From: Haemaphysalis longicornis
Taxonomy: Eukaryota; Arthropoda; Arachnida; Ixodida; Ixodidae
Assembly (NCBI GenBank): GCA_013339765.2
Contig: CM023454.1
Location: 43,533,177-43,597,176 of the forward strand
DNA: 64,000 nt
Reading direction: 5' to 3'
The position numbers and the translations under genes were made by a program. Shown here piece by piece: positions 47,201 to 57,560 of this stretch (position 1 is the first letter of the stretch; each line of letters opens with the position of its first letter). The notes beneath the pieces are model-generated. The model did no database searches. It saw only the letters and a list, made by a program, of their open reading frames with translations, and was not told the DNA's origin.

Positions 47201-50200
47201 CCCATCTGAATCTTTGCCGCGGGGTGGGAAAAAGTACGTGTACCGAGAACAATGCTGTGGTATGCCCCCTCGGGTAATTTTGTATTTTCCTTTTCCTTAG
47301 CAAGGGAGCTGGCCCCGCCCCCGTAGGAATTCCTACTTTGAAGCAAGGGAATCTGCTCTAATCCCCCGCCGTATTTAAATCCCAAAACTCAAAAAGCACA
47401 AAAACCATTCGTGTTCGCCAGGCTCCATGGACCGATCTCAATCTCCGCCGGAGGGAAAAAAACGCTACGTGTACTGAGAACAATGCTGTGGTATGTCCCC
47501 TAGCAAATTTTATTTTAAATTTTCTTTTGAAAAGGGTAACTTGCCCCCCCGTTAAAGGAATGCTAACTTCGAAGCATCTAGAGCCGCGCTAATTTCCATG
47601 GGTTTTTTAAAGGGGCCCAACAAGAAAGCAGAAAATCCATTCGCCTTCGCAAGCCTTCATAAACCTGATCTGAATCTTTCCCTGGAAAGGAAATAAGCTA
47701 CGTGTATTAAAGAACAATGCTGTGGTATGTTCCCGGGGCAACTTTATTTTCCTTTTGCTTAGCAAAGAAACTGGCCCCGCCGCATAGGAATTATGTACTT
47801 TGAAGCATTCGGAGCTGCTGAAACCCCCGCGTATTTCAATCTAACTCAAAAAGCAGAAAAAGTCTTCGCGTTCCCAGGTACCCAGGACCGATCTCAATCT
47901 CCGCCGCTGAGAGGAAATAAGCAACGTGTACAGAGAACAATGCTGTGGTATGTCCCCGTAGAAAACTTTGATTTTCCTTTTCCTTTGAAAAGGGAACTGG
48001 CCCCGCCGCGTAGGAATGCTAACTTGAAGCATCCAGAGCCGCGCTAATTTAACATTCTTATTTAAAGGCCAACTCAGAAAGCATAAAACCAAATTCGCGT
48101 TCGCAAGGCTTCATAAACCCTGATCTCCAATCCCCCACCTTAAGGAAATAAGGTACGTGTATTGAGAACAATGCTGTGGTATGTTCCCGGGCAACTTTTA
48201 TTTTCCTTTTGCTTAGCAAAGAATCTGGCACCGCCTAAAAATTTTTTGAAGCTTTCAGAGCCGCGGTGACCCCCAAACATATTTCAAGACTAACTCAGAA
48301 AGCAGAAAAAGTCTTCGCGTTCCAAGGTACCCAGGACCGATCTCAATCTCGCCGCTGGAGGAAATAAGCTACGTGTACAGAGAACAATGCTGTGGTATGT
48401 CCCACGGGCAACTTTTGATTTTCCTTTTCCTTAGCAAGGGAACTGGCCCTGCCTCCGTAAAAATTCTAACTTGAAGCATCCAGAGCCACGCTAATCTTCA
48501 GCCGCGTATTTAAAGGCCAACTCAGAAAGCATAAAAACCATTCGTGTTCGGAAGGCTCCCTGGACTGATCTGAATCTCCGCCGGTGAGGGAAAATAAGCT
48601 ACCTGCACTGAGAACAATGCTGTGGTAAGTCCCCCGGGAAACTTTTTGCTTTCATTTTCTTTAGCAAAGTAACTGGTCCCGCCGTTTAAGAATGCTAACT
48701 TCGAAGCATCTAGAGCCGCGCTAATTCCCGGATGGGTGTTTAAGGGCTAACACAGAAACCAGAAAAACCATTCGCATTCGCAAGCTTCCATGGACTGATC
48801 AGAATCTTCGCCGCTGGGAGGAAATAAGCTACGTGCACAGAGAAGAAACTGTAGTATATCACCAAGCAACTCTTTATTTTCTTTTTTCTTAGCAACAGAA
48901 CAGGCCCTGCCGCATAGAAATTCTAACTTGGAAGCAATCACAGCCGCGCTAACCCCCGTCACGTATTCAAGGGAAACTCAGAAAGTAGAAAAACTCTTCG
49001 GGTTAGCAAAGCTCCGTGGACCGATCTAAATCTCCATCGTGGGAAGGAAATAGGCTAAGTGTACAGTGACCAGTGCGGTGGTATCTCCCCAGGACAACTT
49101 CTTATCTTCCTATTCTTTAGCAAGGGAAGTGGCCCGGGCGCGTAGAAATGCTTCGAAGCATACAGAGCCACGATAATACTTCGCGCATATTTGAAGGCGA
49201 ACTGAGAAAGCAGCAATACCATTCGCATTCGCAAGGCTCCCTGTACTCCTCTAAATCTCGGCTGCTGGGAGGAAATAAGCTACGTGTACAGAAACAAATG
49301 CAGTGGTATGTCCCCAGGGCAACTTTTTATTTTCCTTTTAAATACCAAGGAAAGGAAACTGGCCCCAGTGCTAAGGAATTGTAACTTGAAAGCAACCAGA
49401 ACGCCGGTAACCCCTCTTAGTGTATTAAAAACCAACTCAGAAAGCACAAATACTATTCTGGTTCGCAAGACTCCTTGGACCGATCTCAATCTAAGCCTCT
49501 TGGAGGAAATAGGCTACGTTTGCAGGAAACAATGCTGTGGTATGTCCCTTAAGCAACTTTTATTTTTATTTTACTTAGCAACAGAACCCCCCCCCCCCCC
49601 GCGTTGGAATTCTAACTTCGAATCATCCACTGCCATGCTAATACCCAACCACCTAATAAACTGCCAACTCTGAAAACAGAAAAACCATTCCCATTCTCAA
49701 GGCTCCCTGGACCGAACTCAAACTCCGCCGCTGAGAGGAATTAAGCTACGGGTACAGAAAACCGCGCTGTGGTATATCCCCCAGGCAACTTTTTGTTTCC
49801 CTATTCCGTAGCAAGGAAACTGGCCCCGCCGGATAGGAATTCTAACTTCGAAGCATCCAGAGCCGCGCTAATCCTACGACGCGTATTTAAAGACCAACTC
49901 CGAAAGCTGCAATTTATTCGAGTTCGCAAGGCTCCCTAGGCCGATCTCAATCTCCGCCGCCAAGAGGAAATAAGCTACGCGTACAAGGAACAATGCTGTT
50001 GTATGTCCCTCGGGTAACGTTTTATTTTCCTTATTCTTCATAGCGGAACTTTGACCGCCGCGTAGGAATTCTACTTTAAAAGCATCCAGAGCCATGCTAA
50101 ATCCCCCGCTTATTTAAAGGCGATATCAGAATGCACAAATATTATTCGTGTTCGCAAGGCTCCTTGGACCAATCTCAATCTCCGCCGCTGGAAGGAAATA

Positions 50201-52620
50201 AGCTACATGTACAGAAAACTTTGGTGTGATATGTCCTTCATGCAACTTTTATTTTTATTTTCCTTAGCAATACAACTGCCCCCCCCCCCCGCGTATAAAT
50301 TCTAACTTCGAAACATCCAGTGCAGCGCTAATTCCTCGCCGCGTATTTTACGGCAAACTAAAAAGCACAAAAACCATTCGCCTTTGCAAGGCTCTCTAGA
50401 CTGATCTCAATGTCCAACACTGGGAGGAAATAGGCTACGTGTAGAGATAACTTTGCTGTGGTATGTTCCCAGGGCAACTTTTTTTTTCATTTTCTTTGGC
50501 AAGGCAACTGGCCTCGCCGTGTAGGAATGAAGAGTTGGAAGCATCCAGAGCTGCGCTAATCCCCCGCCGCGTATTTAAATGCCAACCCAGGAAGCAGAGC
50601 AACCATTCTCCCTTGCAAGGTTCCATAGACCGATCTCAATCTCTGCCACTGAGGGGAAAGAAGCTACGTGTACAGAGAACAATACTGTGGTATATCTCCG
50701 CGCAACTTTTTATTTTCATTTTCTTTAGCAAGGGACTGGCCCCGACAGCTAAGAATGCTTACTTAGAAACATCCAGAGCCACGCTAATCCCCCTGCCGCG
50801 TATTTAAAGGCCACTCAGAAAGCACCAATACCATTCGCGTTCGCAAGGCTCCTTGGCCCGATCTCAATATCCGCCTCTGGCAGGAAGTAAGTTACGTGTA
50901 CAGAGAACAATGCTGTGGTGTGTCCCTCGTGCAACTTTTATTTTTCATTTTCCTTAGCAAGAGAACTGGACCCGCAGTGTGGGAATGGTAACTTCGAAGC
51001 AACCAGAACAACGCTAATCCCGCCGTGTATTTAAAGGCCAACTCAGAAAGCAGAAAAATCATTCGGTTTCGAAGGTTCCTTGTACCGATCTCAACCTCCG
51101 CCGCGTTAAGGAAATAAGCTACGTGTACAGGAAACAATGCTGTGTTATGTCCCCCGGGCCACTTTTTATTTTCCTTTTCCTTAGAAAGGGAGCTGGCCCC
51201 GCCGCGTAGGAATTCAAACTTCGAAGCATCGGAAGCCGCGCTAATCCCCCTTGCAGATTTAAAGGCAAACTATAAAAGTAGTAAAACAATTCGCGTTCGC
51301 AAGGCTCATTAGACCGATATAAATCTCCACCGCTAGGGGGAAATAAGCTACGTGTAGAGAAAAAATCTCTCGTATGTCCCTTGGGCAACTTTTATTTTCC
51401 TTTCCCTTAGCTAATGAACTGGGCCCGCTGCATAGGAATTCTAACTTCGAAGCATCCAGAGCAGCGCTAATCTGTGGCGGCGTATTTAAAGGCCAACTCA
51501 GAAAGCAGAAAAACCAATCGTGTTCGCCAGGAGCCCGGAACCCATCTCAATCTAAGCCGCTAGGAGGAAGTAAGGTATGTGTACCGAGAACCTCGGTTTG
51601 GAATGACTACTGGGCAACTTGTTATTGTCATTTTTTAAGTGCGAATGCACTTCTTAAGCGATCCTGAATCGTCCGCCGCCGTCGTCCGCATAGCAACAGC
51701 TGCGGGTGCCCGCGCTCCTCGTCTTCCTTCTCGTCTTCCCTAGCAACGGGGGGAGATGGGCGCGCGCTACTCTCCTCCTCCTCTCTCCGCTCAGTGACTG
51801 CGGGTGTTGGGCGCCTCCTCTCCACTTTTGGCGGGATAGCTCTCGCTCGCGTAGCGGGCGCACCGCATTCCGACGCGTGAGGGCGCTCGTGTAGCCCTCG
51901 CCATAACGGCCAGCGCAGCTCTCCTCCTCCTCTCTCCGTTGAGTGACTGCGGGTGTTGGGAGCCTCCTCTCCACTCCAAGATCACGATATCCACCGTAAT
52001 CGCGCAATCAACAACCGTGCATTCGCACTTACACTCTCTCCCCTCGGGGAAGTGCGAGGGAATTTTTTTAGCAAGGGAACTGGTCCCGCCAGGTAGGACT
52101 GCTAACTTCAGAAAACTTCAAGCCGCGCAAATCTCGCGCTTCGTATTATAGGCCACATCAGAAAGAAGAAAACCCAATCGCGTTCGTAAGGCTCCCTGGA
52201 CCCATCTCAATCTTCGCCGCTGGGAGGAAGTACGTGTACAGAGAACAATGCTGTGGTATGTCCCTCGGGTAACTTTGTATTTTCCTTTTTCTTAGCAAGG
52301 GAGCAGGCCCCGCCTCGTAGGAATTTTAACTTTGAAGCATAGGGAGCCGCACTAATCCCCCGTCACGTATATAAAGGCCAACTCAGAAAGCAGGAAAACC
52401 ATTCGTGTTCGCAAGGCTCCATGGACCGATCTCAATCTCCGCCGGTGAGGGAAAATACGCTACGTGTACTGATAACAATGCTGTGGTATGTCCCCTGGGA
52501 AACTTTTTATTTTCATTTTCTTTAGCAAAGTAACTGGTCCCTCCGTTTAAGAATGCTAACTTCGAAGCATCTAGAGCCGCGCAAATTCCCGGATGGATAT
52601 TTAAGGAGCAACACAAAAAG
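47200..52620 (+). repeat. Higher-order satellite repeat, second copy
   Basis: Matches 41500-47150 as described there. The part 48420-52500 is nearly identical to its partner. The part 47140-48200 has many one- and two-base insertions not seen in partner monomers. The copy also contains the second instance of the inverted-repeat insertion (51637-52062). Confidence 0.8.
51637..52062. mobile_element. Inverted-repeat insertion in satellite, copy 2
   Basis: Same insertion as at 46181, carried along by the 5.5-5.7-kb duplication. Here the terminal repeats TAAGTGCGAATGCAC (51636-51650) and GTGCATTCGCACTTA (52017-52031) pair perfectly over 15 bases. Each end can also fold on itself (AAGTGC/GCACTT at the left, GTGC/GCAC at the right). 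Confidence 0.7.
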
Positions 52621-55600
52621 CAGAAAAAGCATTCGCGTTCGCGAGGCTCCCTGGACCGATTTCAATCTAAAGCGCTGGGAGGATATAAGCTACGGGGACA
52701 GAGCACAAAGCTGTGGTATCTCCCCCGGGCAACTTTGATTTTCCTTTTCCTTAGCAAGGAAACTGCCCCCCCCAGCGTATTAAAAGGCCTACACAGAAAC
52801 CAGAAAAACCATTCGCATTCGCAAGCCTCCATGGACTGATATGAATCTTCGCCGCTGGGAGGAAATAAGCTACGTGCACAGAGAAGAAACTGTAGTATAT
52901 AAACAAGAAACTTTTTTTTTCTTTTTCCTTAGCAACAGAACAGGCCGTGCCGCATAGAAATTCTAACTTGGAAGCAACCACAGCCGTGCTAACCCCCGTC
53001 ACGTATTCAAGGCCAACTCAGAAATCAGAAAAACCCATCGCGTTTGCAAGGCTCCCAGGACCGATCTCAGTCTCCGCCGCTGGGAGGAAAAAAGCTACGT
53101 GTACAGAGAACAATGCTGTGGTGTGTCTCCTAGGAACTTTTTATTTTCCCTTTTCTTAGAAAGGGAGCTGCCCCCCCGCGTAGGAATTCAAACTTCGAAC
53201 CATCGGAAGCCACGCAAATCCCGCTTGCGCATTTAAAGGTTAACTCAGAAAGCAGAAAACCTTTCGCGTTCGCAAAGCTCCCTGGACCGATCTTAATCTC
53301 CGTCGCTTGGAGGAAATAAGCTACGTGTACAGAGAAAAATTCTGCGGTATGTCCGTCGGGTAACTTTTTATTTTACTTTTCCTTAGACAGGAACTACCAC
53401 CGCCGTGTAGGAATTCTACCTTCGAAGCACCCAGAGCCACGCTAATCTCCAGCCGCGTATTTAAAGGCCAACTCAGCAAGCAGAAAAACCAATCGCGTTC
53501 GCAAGGCTCCCTGGAGCGATCTTAATCTTCGCTGCTGGCAGGAAATAAGGTGCGTGTGCAGAGAAATAGGATATGGTATGTCCCCCGTACAACTTTTTAT
53601 TTTCCTTTTCCTTAGCAAGAGAACTGGCACCGACGCGTAGCAATTCAAACCTGGAAGCATTCCGAGCCGCGCTAATCCCCGTTCGCTTATTTAAAGGCCA
53701 ACTCAGAAAGCAGAAAAACCATTCGTGTTCCAAGTCTCCCTGGACCGATCTCAATCTCCGCCGCTGGGAGGAAATTATCTATGTGTGCAGAGGCGAACGC
53801 TGTGGAATGTCTGTCAGGTAACTTTTTATTTTTCTTTTCATTAGTACAGGAACTGGCACTGCCGCGTAGGAATTCTACCTTGGAAGCATCCACAGCCACG
53901 CTAATCTCACGCCGCGTATTTAAATGCCATGACAGAAAGCATAAAATCAATTCGCATTCGCAAAACTCTCTCGAGCGATCTCAATCGCCACCGCTAGAAG
54001 GAAGTAACCTGTGTGTGCCGAGAACATTGCTTTCGTATGACCCCTGGGCAACTTGTTATTTTCATTTTTTTAGCAATGGAACCAGTCCCGCCCGGTAGGC
54101 CTGCTAAATTCGGAGCATCCACAGCTGCGCTAATTCACCGCCGCGTATTAGAGAACAACTCAGGAAGCAGAAAAACCATTCGAATTCGCAAGGCTCCCTG
54201 GACCGATCTCAATCTTCGCTGCTGGGAGGTAAGTACGTGTACAGAGAACAATGCTGTCGTACGTCTCTCTTTTAACTTATTATTTTCCTTTTCCTTGGCA
54301 ACGGAGCAGGTCCGCCTCGTAGGAATTCTAACTTTGAAGCATTGGAAGCCGCAATAATCCCCCATCACGTAATTAAAGGCCCACTCAGAAAGCAGGAAAA
54401 GCACTCGTGTTCGCAAACCTCCTTGAACCGATCTGATTCTCCGCCACTGGAAAGAAATAAGCTACGTGTACAAAGAACAATGCGGTGGTATCTCCCCAGG
54501 ACAACTTCTCATCCTTCTATTCCTTAGCAAGGGAAATGGCGCCGGCGCGTAGAAATGCTTCGAAGCATACAGAGCCACGATAATACCTCGTCGCATATTT
54601 AAAGGCCAACTGAGAAAGCATCAAAACCATTCGTATTCGCAAGGCTCCCTGTACTGGTCTAAATCTCGGCCGCTGGGAGGAAATGAGCTACGTGTACAGA
54701 AAAAAATGCTGCGGTATGTCCCCGGCGCAACTTTTTATTTTCCTTTTAAATACCAAGGAAGCTGGCCCCACCGCTTAGGAATTGTAACTTGAAAGATACC
54801 AGAACCCGCTAACCCTCCCTAGTGTATTTAAAGGCCAAATCAGAAAGCACAAATATCATTCGTGTTCGCAAGGCTCCTTGGACCGATCTCAATCTTCGCC
54901 GCTGGAAGGAAATAAGCTACATGTACAGAAAACTTTTCTGTGATATGTCCTTCATGCAACTTCTATTTTTATGTTCCTTTTTTTATCTCCTATTTTTATT
55001 TTCCTTTTTTTATTTTCCTATTTTTATCTCCGCCGCTAGTAGGAAGTAATCTATGTGTACCGAGAACCTCGGTTTGTTATGACCCCTGGGCAACTTGTTA
55101 TTTTCATTTTTTTAGCAAGGGAACTGGTCCCGCCCAGTAGGACTGCTAACTTCGGAACACTTAAAGCCGCGCAAATCTCCAGCTGCGTAATATAAGCCAT
55201 ATCAGAAAAAAGAAAAACCATTCGCGTTCGGAAGGCTCCCTGGACCCATCTCAATCTTCGCTGCTGGGGGGAAGTACGTGTACAGAGAACGATGCTGTGG
55301 TATGTCCCACGGTTAACTTTGTATTTTCCTTTTCCTTAGCAAGGGAGCAGGCCCCGCCTCGTAGGAATTTTAACTTTGAAGCATCGGGTGCCGCACTAAT
55401 CCCCCGTCACGTATATAAAAGCCAACTCAAAAGCAGGAAATCCATTTTTGTTCACAAGGCTCCTTGAACCGATCTCAATCTCCGCCACTTGGAGGAAATA
55501 GGGTATCTGTACAGAGAACAAGGCTGTGGTATGTTCCCCAGGCAACTTTTTTTTCCCCTTTTTCTTAGCAAGGGAACTGGCACTGCCGCGTACAAATTCT

Positions 55601-55899
55601 ACCTTCGTAGCATACAGAGCCACGCTAATCCCCCGCCCCGTATTTAAAGGCCAACTCAAAGAGCAGAAATCCCTTCGCGTTCGCAAGGCTCACTGGACCG
55701 ATCTCAATCTCCGCCGCTGGGAGGAAATAAGCTACGTGTACAGAGAAGAATTCTGCAATATTTCCATCGGGTAACTTTTTAAACGCAGAGCATTTCAGTT
55801 ATTCACGATGTCACCCGCGTTGACTTCCGTAGTCGTAGTCCGCACGCTCACTGCGCATGCGCGTCGAGTCGAGGCGATAGCGAACACTCTCTCGCGAGT

Positions 55900-56004
55900 T
55901 GCATTGGATTGGATTCGATTGGATTGGCTTGGATTGGATTGGATTGGCTTTACTTGGCTTGGCTTGGCTTGGCAAGGCAGGGCATGGATTGGATTGGATT
56001 GGAT
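55900..56004 (+). repeat. GGATT/GGCTT simple repeat
   Basis: Imperfect pentamer runs TTGGATTGGATTGG, then TTGGCTTGGCTTGGCTTGG, then back to GGATT units. It produces low-complexity frames on both strands that are not genes. Confidence 0.9.
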
Positions 56005-56028
56005 TAAAGTGGGTTGTGTTGGATTGTG

Positions 56029-56068
56029 TTGCGTCATAGCCGCGGCACGTTGCGTCATAGCCGCGGCA
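56029..56068 (+). promoter_or_regulatory. Tandem 21-bp element with TGCGTCATA core
   Basis: TTGCGTCATAGCCGCGGCA occurs at 56029-56047 and again at 56050-56068. The TGCGTCATA core resembles a bZIP binding site. It lies about 230 bases upstream of the predicted start at 56297. Function is inferred from position only. Confidence 0.4.
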
Positions 56069-56264
56069 GACGCGCTGGGGCCGGCGCATCTGCAGTACTC
56101 TCTCTTCCGCGGTTTCTTGTCCTTCGGGCGCACTGCGCATATAACCGGTGTGCCGTTCTCCGGCGAAGCTACATCCGCGCTTGGATCAAACACGTAGAGT
56201 CCACGCCGCTTTACAAGTACGCCAACGTCGTCGACTGGGACCGGCTTACGCAGTCCCCTCAACG

Positions 56265-56299
56265 TATATAAGCGGCGGAGCGCGCGTTCGGAATTCAGT
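56265..56299 (+). promoter_or_regulatory. TATA box plus arthropod initiator
   Basis: TATATAAG at 56265-56272 is followed by TTCAGTC with TCAGT at 56295-56299. The A of the initiator lies 32 bases after the first T of the TATA, the usual spacing for RNA polymerase II. This fits the core promoter of an LTR or other element. No coding frame follows within 300 bases. Confidence 0.65.
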
Positions 56300-57035
56300 C
56301 AAGGGCGTCTTTGCTTGGCTTTCGCTTGACGTGACGCTTTTCTTGACTCGAGTAGATGCGACGCATTTCTTATCGAGTTCCCCCCCCCCCCCCCGTGGGA
56401 AGATGCGGGCGGCTTTTGTTATGTGGCTTGTTAGGCCTGGTCATGCTGCGTACCCACTACATTTGGTCCAAGACGCCTTCTCAGAACCACAGGAAAACAA
56501 AGAAGTGGAGTAGAAATAACTAAGTTAAATTGAAACAAACCTGAAGGTGGTCAACCGTAACGTGATCCCCCACTCCTCCCCACCTGTCACGAATTAGCTT
56601 CGGTGTGAAGGTGAGGTCGAAGCTCCTACCTTCAACTTTCAATGCAGGCAGCGAGCACACTCAGGATTTTTTTTACTTGCGTATAAATTCTACATTCGAC
56701 GCATCCAGAGCCACGCTAAACCCCACGCGTATTGAAAGGCCAACTCAGAAAGCACAAGTATCATTCGTGTTCGCAAGGCTCATTGGACCGATCTCAATCT
56801 CTGCCCCTGGGAGGAAATTAGCTGCGTGTACAGAGAACGTTGCTGGGGTATGTTCCCCGGGCAACATTTTTTTTTTAATTTTCTTTAGCAAGAAAACTGG
56901 CCTCGCCGTGTAGGAATGCAAACTTCGAAGCATCCGTCGGAACGAGTGCACTACATAATAAATTGCAATGCTGTATTTATATTTCAGCTGAGTGTCAATT
57001 ACCTATTACAGTTTAGAAAGCAGTCTTCTCTTTGA

Positions 57036-57560
57036 AAATTGGACAAGCCATCATCTGTTAAAGTTTAACTTTTGCAGGTTGTTAAAATAATTCTGTTATC
57101 CCATAAAAGTTGTGCAGCTCGGCGCCAAACCCAAGCGCGAATGCAGCTGTTGGAAGCACCTTTGCGAGGTGTTGGTTGGTGATGAGAGGCTGTTCGGATT
57201 ACAGCTGAAAAAACCTAGTATGCGGAAAGGCAAACACTGGAGTACGCGCTTTAAACTTCTACTCATGAAGGGCCGTTCCGAAAAGACTTGACAAGACTTG
57301 AAGATTTGAAAAGCCATCATCTGTGAAAGTTTAACATTTGGAGGTTGTTAAAATTATTCTGTTAGTCAATAAAAGTTGTGCAGCTCGGCGCCAAACTCAA
57401 GCGCAAATGCAGCTGTTGGAAGCACTTTTGCGAGGCGTTGGTTGGTGATGAGAGGCTGTTCGAGGTACAGCTGGAAAAACTTAGTATGCGGAAAAGCCCA
57501 CACTGGAGAACGCGCTTTAAACTTCTACTCATGAAGGGCCGTTCTGAAAATACTTGGGCA
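57036..57560 (+). repeat. 266-bp tandem duplication with conserved open frame
   Basis: GCCATCATCTGT at 57047 recurs at 57313, and homology runs through both copies with no indel across the frame. From 57112 and from 57378 each copy encodes about 60 residues beginning QLGAK, with CSCWKH-CE-LVGDERLF and TRFKLLLMKGRSE shared. Copy 1 ends at a TGA near 57289 and copy 2 at a TAA at 57573-57575. I do not recognise the peptide. The copies are not in one continuous frame (266 is not a multiple of three). Confidence 0.7.

Larger units (their letters stand above)
55783..56667 (+). mobile_element. Promoter-bearing insertion in satellite
   Basis: The satellite stops within a monomer after GGGTAACTTTTTA and resumes at a T-run before CTTGCGTATAAATTCTAC. 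The roughly 885 bases between are unrelated to the satellite. They contain GGATT/GGCTT repeats, a 21-bp tandem repeat, a strong TATA/initiator pair (56265-56299), a 16-base C-run near 56379-56395 and no protein motif. A solo LTR or a non-autonomous retroelement would fit; a start at TGTCACCC (55809) is possible. The family is unrecognised. Confidence 0.55.
34965..56933 (+). repeat. Satellite array, monomer about 228 bp, roughly 90 copies
   Basis: Each monomer contains, in order: a GGTATGTCC element, a pyrimidine tract ending CCTTAGCAAGG, ACTGGCCCCGCCGCGTAGGAA, TCTAACTTCGAAGCATCC, AGAGCCGCGCTAAT, GTATTTAAAGGCCAACTCAG, AAAGCAGAAAAACCATTCGC, CTCCCTGGACCGATCTCAAT, and GGAGGAAATAAGCTACGTGT before ACAGAGAACAATGCTGTG. 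Successive GGTATG sites at 37027, 37256, 37481, 37708, 37934 and 38162 give periods of 225-229. All monomers have the same orientation. Divergence is visible throughout but varies. Interruptions are the insertions at 46181-46606, 51637-52062 and 55783-56667. The left edge is gradual; the right edge is sharp at about 56933. No known satellite family is claimed. Confidence 0.95.

Noticed and set aside
55795..56262. 155-codon minus and 129-codon plus frames
   Set aside because: Both read through the GGATT/GGCTT simple repeat (IQSNPIQ or LDWIGLDW patterns) and have no domain; low-complexity artefacts.
35000..56900. Dozens of 60-150-codon frames in the satellite
   Set aside because: They are the same two monomer frames repeated with different breaks; no start context, no domain. 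Treated as satellite, not genes.
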